Below, piece by piece: positions 57,727-64,000 of a DNA stretch of 64,000 bases (positions within the stretch are counted from its first letter, which is position 1; each line of letters begins with the position of its first letter). A program made the position numbers and the translations under genes. This stretch comes from Metabacillus malikii (GTDB taxonomy: Bacteria; Bacillota; Bacilli; Bacillales; Bacillaceae), in NCBI RefSeq assembly GCF_030813355.1, contig NZ_JAUSUD010000003.1:248001-312000 (forward strand), given 5' to 3'. Under the pieces are notes generated by a model. That model was not told the origin of the DNA and searched no databases. It worked only from the letters and a program-made list of their open reading frames with translations.

Positions 57727-58344
57727 ATGAAAAGAAACTATTCAATTTTATTTTTATGTTTAGCAGTCATCTTATTAGCTTCATGTGGAAATGCTTCTGA
57801 AGAATCAAAACCGACAATAATCAATGAGCCGAAACAGGAGAAGGAAAAGGATTCTAATGATACGGATTCAAAAGAAGCGACTTCAAACTCCGATCACGAA
57901 CAAACTAATACTAAGGAAAGCGATATAAACGATGAGGAAGAACGGAAACCGAGTACTGAACAAGATATGACTACTGATACACAAAGTCTAAAGCAAGAGT
58001 ACTTAGTGAAATTAAAGAAAACGAAGCATGAAACAGAGGAAAAACGGAATAATTCTGAAGAGGACATCACAATTGTTCTGAAAGGAATCGAAGGGGAAAT
58101 ATTTGATGTGTGGGACGGATTGTTAAACGAAATTTATGGTGTCCTAAAGAATCAACTTTCAGAAGAAGAAATGGAAAGATTAAGAAGTGAACAACGGAAA
58201 TGGCTTGACTTTAGAGACCGTACAGCAAAAGAGGCTTCACTAAAATATGAAGGTGGTACGGCGGAACAATTAGAGTATGTAGTGGTTCTCAACAAATTGA
58301 CTGAAGAAAGATGTTTTCAATTAGTTGAAAGCTATATGAAATAA
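57727..58344 (+). CDS. DUF1311/LprI-like lipoprotein
   Basis: 205 residues. ATG 57727 sits 10 bp after GAGAGG; a TTG at 57718 is too close. Lipobox LASC near residue 20, then ~90 residues of very acidic, Ser/Thr-rich linker. The folded C-terminal domain has VWDGLLNEIYGVLKNQLS, LRSEQRKWLDFRDRTAKEA, the DUF1311 pattern shared with lysozyme inhibitor LprI. Surface anchored; role unknown. Confidence 0.82.
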   Translation: MKRNYSILFLCLAVILLASCGNASEESKPTIINEPKQEKEKDSNDTDSKEATSNSDHEQTNTKESDINDEEERKPSTEQDMTTDTQSLKQEYLVKLKKTKHETEEKRNNSEEDITIVLKGIEGEIFDVWDGLLNEIYGVLKNQLSEEEMERLRSEQRKWLDFRDRTAKEASLKYEGGTAEQLEYVVVLNKLTEERCFQLVESYMK

Positions 58345-58366
58345 TAACACTTTCATAACGAAAGAG

Positions 58367-58414
58367 AAGGGTGACTCGAAACTTAGTTCATTGCTGAAGT
58401 TTCAAGTCACCCTT
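58367..58414. terminator. Bidirectional terminator
   Basis: AAGGGTGACT pairs with AGTCACCCTT and GAAACTT with AAGTTTC. It lies between convergent genes. Confidence 0.82.
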
Positions 58415-58451
58415 TGTGTATTGATATGCCTCATCGTCTATGTCATGAAAA

Positions 58452-58670
58452 TTACACAAGGTCAATTGTTGTAATTGTACGATCAATGATTCTTGCGCCC
58501 TTTTTCCCGACAAAATCGCCATCTGCTGAGATGAAGATGTTAGAAGCGATGATTTCATCCATTGCGTTAGATAAGGCGGTATTGTCGACTGGTTCTTTTG
58601 GTGAGTCAATACTAACTTTAACTGTTTTACCAGCACTATTTAAAAATAGTAATTCAAGTGTTTTTGTCAT
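58452..58670 (-). CDS. DUF2922 protein
   Basis: 72 residues from ATG 58670 after GGGAGGGAAGG. KTLELLFLNSAGKTVKVSID, ...NIFISADGDFVGKKGARIID fit DUF2922. It lies 43 bp after a DUF1659 gene, the usual pairing in Bacillus. Function unknown. Confidence 0.85.
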   Translation of the reverse strand: MTKTLELLFLNSAGKTVKVSIDSPKEPVDNTALSNAMDEIIASNIFISADGDFVGKKGARIIDRTITTIDLV

Positions 58671-58713
58671 ATCCTTCCCTCCCTTCCTCAATAATCATTC
58701 GATGCATTCTTGA

Positions 58714-58935
58714 TTAAGATGCAGATATTTGATTTTTATCATTGCGTTCAACATGTAGAAGTGCTTCTGTTTGAAGGCTAACAATTGCTTGTGCTGCTTG
58801 TAGCAATTGCTCTGCATTAGCAGATGTTTTCACATTGTTGTAATTTTTCCTTTTTGTTATTTGTTTACCATTTTCATCAACACCCATATCAAAAACTAAA
58901 CTCAGTTGTGAAGATAATAACGTTTCAACGGCCAT
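58714..58935 (-). CDS. DUF1659 protein
   Basis: 73 residues, GGGAGGTGAG before the ATG. LVFDMGVDENGKQITKRKNY, NNVKTSANAEQLLQAAQAIV fits DUF1659. First gene of the DUF1659-DUF2922 pair. A MITE-like element ends 70 bp upstream, so its promoter must lie between 58936 and 59005 or in the element. Confidence 0.85.
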   Translation of the reverse strand: MAVETLLSSQLSLVFDMGVDENGKQITKRKNYNNVKTSANAEQLLQAAQAIVSLQTEALLHVERNDKNQISAS

Positions 58936-59005
58936 TTTCTCTCACCTCCCTTCACTCTTTATATACAAGAAAGTGACTAGGAGAGTAGCGTTCATTTTTA
59001 AAAAA

Positions 59006-59381
59006 GGCTGTTTTCGTAAACATTGTTTCTTTTAACTGAGTTGTCGTTTAGGGTTTGTCTCCGCTACAGTACTCAGCAATAGCGGGGTGGGTGGTGAGCC
59101 TCATAGCTCCTTGCGGCACGAACAAGCAAACTTCAGGTCACCTCCCTACGATAAGTCATCATCGATTCGCCATTCGGCTCATCGTGATTCCTAAATCTTT
59201 AGTCGATGCCCCTCCAGTTTGTACGTCGATGGGCAAGCCGCCTACGCTTTTCGTATTCCTCAGCGTTAACGCTTGCGGGGTCTCACCTCTCCCACGCATC
59301 CCGCAGGAGTCTCGCACTTTAAGCTCCAACAAACCCTTAAAAAGGTTAGTGCAAAAAGCACCAATCTTTTAGAATAGAGCC
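59006..59381. mobile_element. MITE-like palindromic element, copy B (long form)
   Basis: 376 bp from GGCTG to GAGCC, flanked by a perfect 8-bp direct repeat TTAAAAAA (58998-59005 and 59382-59389). Outer arms are inverted repeats as in copy C. The internal ~160 bp match copy A almost base for base, including GCAAACTTCAGGTCACCTCC and CGATGGGCAAGCCGCCTACG. It fills most of the 503-bp gap between divergent genes. Confidence 0.87.
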
Positions 59382-59438
59382 TTAAAAAAACATCTTTCTT
59401 TTAGAGATTGAATAGATTTGTTTAAGGGAGGGATTGAA

Positions 59439-59657
59439 ATGGGGCAACAGCAATCAGGAGATTTCATTCTTAGGACTTTTCTTAATGTTATCGGAGACTT
59501 TTTGATTTTGTTTGTTGTTGTTCTTTTATGTGAGTGGTATGCGAATAAGAAGGGCTATAACGTAGTTGAAAGGGCTTGGCTCGTTACAGTTGTTGTGTTA
59601 ATGGTGTTAATGTTGGCACTTTGGAAAACGTATGGAAGGTTACTTCACTTATTATAA
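59439..59657 (+). CDS. Small membrane protein
   Basis: 72 residues from ATG 59439 (GGGAGGG upstream). Two TMs (~16-36 and ~45-65) flank YANKKGYNVVERAW. Not recognised. It starts 57 bp after repeat copy B. Confidence 0.55.
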   Translation: MGQQQSGDFILRTFLNVIGDFLILFVVVLLCEWYANKKGYNVVERAWLVTVVVLMVLMLALWKTYGRLLHLL

Positions 59658-59897
59658 GGTTTTTTTTAGAACGAGAAAGGACTATTGTTAATATCCTTAT
59701 GCTTTCATATAAATAACCGGAGTCACCTTTTCGAAGTATTAGAAAGTAGCTTAGTCTATGAAAATTTTTTTAATAAAAATAAAAATCGACGCTACTCTAG
59801 TGTAAGCAAAACCCTATATAACATATGAAGACAAATTTTTGGCAGTTGGACAAGCCTAATCGTCTTGAATATGAAGAATGATAGGGAGAATTGCGAG

Positions 59898-60689
59898 ATG
59901 GAAAAATTAAATTTTGAAACAATACAAAAACATCAATCGTTTTCAACCGTTGAAGAAATGAACCAAGCAGTCCGTGGCTTTTTATATAAGCATAAATCTG
60001 AATTATCTGAGGGAACATTGAAGGTACTTCATAACATTTGGAATCATTCTCTAAAAGTCGTAGGTGTATCATTTGCAAAATATGACTACATCGCTGAACT
60101 AGTGAACCTCAGCCGAAGAACAGTCATTCGCGCAATTAATGTTCTAGTCGCAAAAGGATTCATCAAAAAAATACCGACAAAAAGAATGAATGGCAAACAA
60201 GGTGTAAATATTTTAGTGATTCAAGAATATCCACCTATTGATTCATTAAAAAATAACATGTCACCCCATGTTGTCACTCCTAATAAAACAGAGAATAATC
60301 AAAGCTCACTCTGTGAGAATAAAACAAAACCTAAGAACGTTAAGAAAGAGGTTGAACCGTCACTTCAACAGCTTGATGCTAGTTTTTTACCTGACACTGT
60401 TTCTAAACCATTCATTGAGGCAGCAAAACCATTTTTTAATGCCGTTGACATTTATGAGTTATGGAAGCGGATTGTGATCGTCTATGAAAAAATGCAGCTG
60501 CAAAAGGGGTTGGATGATGTAATCGATGTTGTCATCCAAGCATTTAAGGAAGCGATATTTGCAAAAAAACGTGGAAAAATTAAATCAACGTTTACAGGTT
60601 ATTTTTATACAATCGTGTACTCTAAATTAATTGTTGAAAAGCGAAAAGAAATGAAACCTTTGCTCTATGACTTTTTGAATGGGTATTAA
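59898..60689 (+). CDS. Winged-helix DNA-binding protein of unknown role
   Basis: 263 residues from ATG 59898 (GGGAGA upstream). The N-terminal half contains a helix-turn-helix: LKVVGVSFAKYDYIAELVNL then SRRTVIRAINVLVAKGFIKK, of the replication-initiator/DnaD-like winged-helix type. A polar linker rich in Asn/Lys follows, then a helical C-terminal half (~165-263). It recalls plasmid- or phage-derived HTH proteins found singly on Bacillus chromosomes. No other mobile genes adjoin it. Its targets are unknown. Confidence 0.65.
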   Translation: MEKLNFETIQKHQSFSTVEEMNQAVRGFLYKHKSELSEGTLKVLHNIWNHSLKVVGVSFAKYDYIAELVNLSRRTVIRAINVLVAKGFIKKIPTKRMNGKQGVNILVIQEYPPIDSLKNNMSPHVVTPNKTENNQSSLCENKTKPKNVKKEVEPSLQQLDASFLPDTVSKPFIEAAKPFFNAVDIYELWKRIVIVYEKMQLQKGLDDVIDVVIQAFKEAIFAKKRGKIKSTFTGYFYTIVYSKLIVEKRKEMKPLLYDFLNGY

Positions 60690-60789
60690 GACACCAATCC
60701 AAGCCTTGTGAATTATTTTTACAATAATTACATCTTTTTATCACCTTGTCCGTCTCTGCTGAATACAATGTATTAAAAAGGTGATGGGG

Positions 60790-60990
60790 ATGAAAGTATT
60801 TAAATATTTGGCGGATTGGTATCAAGCAAAGAGACAAAGGTATATCGAGAGGATGAAACAACAGGGAAAGTGCCCAATTTGCAAAGGCTACGGCTATGAA
60901 ACGATTGCGAATGCGTATGTCGGTCATTCCATTGAGTGTCATTCATGTAAAGGAACAGGTCTATACTCCGAATGGGAAAATTCAAACTAA
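60790..60990 (+). CDS. Small zinc-finger-like protein (DnaJ-type CXXCXGXG)
   Basis: 66 residues. ATG 60790 is favoured (AAAAAGGTGAT upstream); ATG 60784 is an alternative. Two motifs, CPICKGYGYE and CHSCKGTGLYSEW, match the paired CXXCXGXG zinc-binding repeats of DnaJ, but the rest of DnaJ is absent. Probably a stand-alone zinc ribbon. Function unknown. Confidence 0.72.
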   Translation: MKVFKYLADWYQAKRQRYIERMKQQGKCPICKGYGYETIANAYVGHSIECHSCKGTGLYSEWENSN

Positions 60991-61288
60991 TCATTGTTAC
61001 CTGCCCTTCCTTTAAACAGGTAGGGGTCCTTTTTGTATGCAGTCCCACAAAAATAGTTCAATCATGATTTTTGCAGTAGAATAACGAAGTGGAGGATGCG
61101 AGATTTCGTTCATGCCAAGAAATGTCTTGTATGTACACAATTAAAGATAGCCGTACGAAAAACTAAGTATAATACATAAATAAGATAAAATGACCTGTAA
61201 AAATTGTAGTACAAGAATGTTACATAAAATGATGAATGCCTGAGAATAATAAGTGGGATTTAACCATTTTATGAGGGAGGTGTTCATA

Positions 61289-61564
61289 TTGAAAAATCTT
61301 CTGTTGTTAGCAAGTGTAATCTTATCATTATCATTCGCAGCTGGCTGTAATAATAATGAAGAACCAGACCCAGCCCCTGCTCCAAATGATGTATTAGACA
61401 ATGAAGATGACAACAATACAGATGATAATGGTACAGAAAACGTACCTGGTGTCGATGAAAACGATACGATAAACAAAGATGATGAAGCGGATGGAGAACG
61501 AGATCCAGAGGATGTAATTGAAGATGGCGAAGATATTGTAGACGACAATCATAAGGATCACTAA
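61289..61564 (+). CDS. Small acidic lipoprotein
   Basis: 91 residues. TTG 61289 lies six bases after GAGGGAGGTG; the ATG frame from 61253 is unsupported. Signal peptide with lipobox AAGC near residue 20. The mature chain is almost wholly Asp, Glu, Asn and Pro (EEPDPAPAPNDVLDNEDDNN), probably disordered. Anchored outside the membrane; cation binding is possible but speculative. Confidence 0.72.
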   Translation: MKNLLLLASVILSLSFAAGCNNNEEPDPAPAPNDVLDNEDDNNTDDNGTENVPGVDENDTINKDDEADGERDPEDVIEDGEDIVDDNHKDH

Positions 61565-61574
61565 AATGTGAAGG

Positions 61575-61602
61575 AAAAGTCCTCAGACTCGAGGGCTTTT
61601 TC
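61575..61602. terminator. Bidirectional terminator
   Basis: AAAAGTCCTC pairs with GAGGGCTTTTT (one G-T) over a short loop, between convergent genes. Confidence 0.75.
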
Positions 61603-61926
61603 TTAATGTTCAAACTGGGGGTCTGGATAATATTGATGGGCATTTAAGTCAACGACATACTCCCGTTTAAATTGAACACCTTCAGCACAAAGAAAGTGAT
61701 ATTGTGAGTCACTGCCTTCTGTATCCTTTATGGCGATTTCACCTTTTGCGTTAACAACACGATGCCAAGGCAGTTGATGCTTGCGACTCATGGCATGTAA
61801 AATTCGTACTACTTGACGTGCTCCCCTTGGACTTCCAGCCAATTTTGCAATTTGACCATATGTCATAACTTTACCGTGTGGAATGCTTTTTATAAGTGAT
61901 ACAACCCTTTCTGTGAAGGGAAGCAT
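61603..61926 (-). CDS. Alkyltransferase-like (ATL) DNA-repair protein
   Basis: 107 residues. ATG 61926 follows AAAGAGGTG. The fold is the DNA-binding domain of MGMT (VMTYGQIAKLAGSPRGARQV with the Arg finger), but the active-site PCHR is PWHR here (LPWHRVV). The acceptor Cys is thus replaced by Trp. ATL proteins bind O6-alkylguanine without removing the alkyl group and hand it to nucleotide excision repair. Single gene. Confidence 0.88.
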   Translation of the reverse strand: MLPFTERVVSLIKSIPHGKVMTYGQIAKLAGSPRGARQVVRILHAMSRKHQLPWHRVVNAKGEIAIKDTEGSDSQYHFLCAEGVQFKREYVVDLNAHQYYPDPQFEH

Positions 61927-61953
61927 ATTTGCACCTCTTTCCATTACTTACAT

Positions 61954-62244
61954 TTATAGAGTCATCTCGTTTTTTAAATGATTTGCACGTGCCTTATCTT
62001 CAGTTGTGGCAACACGAAAAATCATATTGAGTGTAATTTCGTCTTCAGTAATATTGTTAGCTTTACAAACACTAACCTGAAATGATTTATTATAAGCTAT
62101 CATCATCTTTAAGTCATTTAAATCAGCAACACCGAACACTTCTTTGACAATATCCTCATATTTAAGCTGCGTTCCTGTAGCAAATCGGAAAATTCCTTCT
62201 TCAGGGTTTTCTAAATAATATAGTGTATTTGGTTCTAGTACCAT
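61954..62244 (-). CDS. Hypothetical protein
   Basis: 96 residues from ATG 62244 (AAAGGGTG upstream; TTG 62250 is an alternative). No signal or membrane segment. The sequence VLEPNTLYYLENPEEGIFRF then ITEDEITLNMIFRVATTED is not recognised. It lies 27 bp upstream of the ATL gene on the same strand, so co-transcription is likely. Confidence 0.6.
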   Translation of the reverse strand: MVLEPNTLYYLENPEEGIFRFATGTQLKYEDIVKEVFGVADLNDLKMMIAYNKSFQVSVCKANNITEDEITLNMIFRVATTEDKARANHLKNEMTL

Positions 62245-62659
62245 TAACAAAACACCCTTTCCTTAAATCAATTATTATGATAAATGATTCCATGTAAAAA
62301 CTGCCCAATATTAGACAGAATAGTTGAAGCGGCTTAACTGGATGAGTATAGGCGTGACAAATGACAAGATAATATACTACTTCTATCCTATCTCTATATG
62401 GGGACATGTACTATGAGGTGTTTCAATCTATCAATATCAATTATAGCATAGAATAGGAAATTTCTCCTGAGGGTAATTTTTTCTTTCTTCATTAACTATG
62501 AACGGAGACGGATAGAACGTTGGAAATAAGAGGCTCATCTCAAAGACTTAGACCAGAAGATCTAAAGTAAGGAGAGAAATGGAGAGGGGCATATCCTGTA
62601 TTCATTTGAAAATAGTTAAGGGAAACAAAATTATGTGAATGAAAACCTGAAGTGTAACT

Positions 62660-63310
62660 CATAGGCTGTATGAAGACCAAAATGAGTGAGAGGCAATATG
62701 GAAATGTCTTTCGTAAATGTTATGAAGACCAAAATGAGTGAGAGGCACTATGGAAATGTCTTTCGTAAATGTTATGAAGACCAAAATGAGTGAGGGGCAA
62801 TATGGAAATGTCCTTCATAAATGGTATGAAGACCAAAATGAGTGAGGGGCAATATGGAAATGTCCTTCATAAATGGTATGAAGACCAAAATGAGAGAGAG
62901 GAAGTATAAGAAATGTCCTTCATAAACGTCATGAAGACCAAAATGAGTGAGGGGCAATATGGAAATGTCTTTCATAAATGTTATGAAGACCAAAATGAGT
63001 GAGAGGAAGTATAAGAAATGTCCTTCATAAACGTCATGAAGACCAAAATGAGTGAGGGGCAATATTGAAAAGTCCTTCATAAATGGTATGAAGACCAAAA
63101 TGAGTGAGAGGAAGTATAAGAAATGTCCTTCATAAATGTTATGAAGACCAAAATGAGTGAGAGGCAGTATAAGAAATGTCCTTCATAAATGGTATGAAGA
63201 CCAAAATGAGAGCGAGACAATATGGAAATGTCTTTCATAAATGTTATGAAGACCAAAACAAGTGAAAGACAATATAAGAAATAGTCTTCATAAATGTCAC
63301 GAAGACCAAA
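62660..63310. repeat. Tandem array 4: 52-53-bp units (13 copies)
   Basis: GAAGACC occurs at 62672, 62724, 62776, 62828, 62880, 62933, 62985, 63038, 63090, 63143, 63196, 63248 and 63301, steps of 52 or 53. Unit: GAAGACCAAAATGAGTGAGG, GGCAATATGGAAATGTCC, TTCATAAATGGTAT. It shares GAAGACCAAAATGA and AATGTCCTTCAT with array 3. Repetitive minus-strand open frames cross it and are not genes. The gap 62245-63474 is otherwise empty. Confidence 0.93.
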
Positions 63311-63474
63311 ATTCAAAAAGGTACAAATCGAACGGCCTTCCTAACCGAAGAGACAGTCAAAATTGAGGACAACTCTTAAGAAATGGACTTCATTCCATCA
63401 GAAGTAATCATTCCTAGAAACGCCTACTTTAAAAAGGAGCGAACTCTAAAAGTCCACTCCCGTAACGATGATTC

Positions 63475-64000
63475 TTATACACTTTTACTTGGAGCTTCCT
63501 GTGTTACACGCTTAATAAAAAATGCTAAAACAAGTGCTAATCCGGCAATTAGAACGGAAACGAAAAAGGAATCGTTTATACCATTTATTGTAGCGTCTAC
63601 CATGACTTTATTTTGTAGACCTTCTAATACTTCAGCGCTTTGTTGCTCTGTTAATTTGCTCATTGCTGTATTCATCAGTTCTTCTGCATGGTTTTTCGTA
63701 CGCGATGTCATGACTGTTACTAAAATTGCAGAGCCGATTGCACCGGATACTTGTGATAGTGTACTATTCATCGCAGTACCATGCGGGTTTAGTCGTGCAG
63801 GTAATTGATTTAAGCCGTTCGTCATAACAGGCATCATGACCATTGACATACCTAACATACGAACTGAATACATGACGAGTAAAGTTGAATAGGAAGTTGT
63901 TAACGATAATTTACTAAAATAATAGGTTGTAATAACCGTAATAATTAATCCGATTACTGCCAATGTTCTTGCGCCATACTTATCAAATAATTTACCTGTA
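63475..64000 (-). CDS. DHA2-type MFS drug exporter, truncated by the window end
   Basis: The C-terminal 174 codons are visible; the frame stays open to base 64000 (GKLFDKYGARTLAVIG at the edge). GKLFDKYGAR is the loop motif of a 14-TM EmrB/QacA (DHA2) transporter. Then come YSVRMLGMSMVMMPVMTNGL, QVSGAIGSAILVTVMTS and a final TM before VTQEAPSKSV. It exports drugs by proton antiport, by family. No regulator is seen inside the window. Confidence 0.88.
   Translation of the reverse strand, partial: TGKLFDKYGARTLAVIGLIITVITTYYFSKLSLTTSYSTLLVMYSVRMLGMSMVMMPVMTNGLNQLPARLNPHGTAMNSTLSQVSGAIGSAILVTVMTSRTKNHAEELMNTAMSKLTEQQSAEVLEGLQNKVMVDATINGINDSFFVSVLIAGLALVLAFFIKRVTQEAPSKSV

Noticed and set aside
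61141-61643. Minus-strand Ser/Leu/His-rich frames opposite the acidic lipoprotein
   Set aside because: They are the antisense of Asp/Glu/Asn-rich codons. The plus strand has a signal peptide and lipobox.
62772-63316. Repetitive minus-strand proteins (HFGLHDVYEGHF-type repeats) in array 4; a similar frame at 36433-36645
   Set aside because: 52 is 1 mod 3, so the frames rotate through the repeat and happen to lack stops. No start signal or composition of a real gene.

Overview
The window looks like a chromosomal piece of a low-GC, endospore-forming Bacillaceae bacterium. The evidence is AGGAGG-type ribosome binding sites, frequent TTG starts, CcpA-type cre boxes, DesK/DesR/Des, a yybP-ykoY (Mn2+) riboswitch, a CotD-like coat protein and a YjcZ-type micro-protein. 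No rRNA, tRNA, phage or CRISPR locus was seen. Both window edges cut genes: rhaEW at the left, a DHA2-type MFS exporter on the minus strand at the right.

Bases 1-6545 hold an L-rhamnose catabolic locus (rhaEW, DeoR-type rhaR, an AraC-type regulator, rhaB, rhaA) with candidate cre sites before rhaR and overlapping the rhaB leader. Bases 6592-10835 carry a small alarmone synthetase, a TetR regulator, two tiny DUF2187-like proteins, a repeat element and a DUF2975 membrane protein. Bases 12892-35005 are a polysaccharide-use region. It encodes a cytoplasmic heparinase II/III-like protein, a secreted ricin-lectin + PL3 pectate lyase, a Gfo/Idh/MocA oxidoreductase, two paralogous sugar-binding lipoproteins, two ABC permeases, a class I mannose-6-phosphate isomerase-like protein, GH105, a YesM/YesN-like two-component system, GH88 and a DUF2264 protein. 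The inferred logic is that a secreted lyase makes unsaturated, rhamnose-containing oligosaccharides. The ABC system would import them (its ATPase is not in the window), GH105/GH88/DUF2264 would trim them inside, and the rha enzymes would burn the rhamnose.

Bases 36675-64000 are mixed housekeeping and signalling: desR-desK-des, an ECF sigma/anti-sigma pair, a secreted lipase, two six-TM chemoreceptors, a riboswitch-controlled TerC protein, a BcrAB-like ABC exporter, a LytTR-DUF3021 pair, many small lipoproteins, DUF1659/DUF2922 proteins and an alkyltransferase-like (ATL) repair protein.

Two noncoding systems stand out. First, a family of palindromic, MITE-like elements occurs in three full copies (8883-9251, 23596-23813, 59006-59381). 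Each is flanked by an 8-bp direct repeat as expected of transposition. Two copies carry an extra ~160-bp internal segment, also seen in a decayed copy, with signs of conserved RNA structure. Second, at least four intergenic tandem arrays (9.8, 19.2-20.3, 35.8-36.6 and 62.7-63.3 kb) have different unit sequences but the same ~52-bp period. Most share a CTTCAT-N7-ATGAAG dyad. I know of no named element with these properties.
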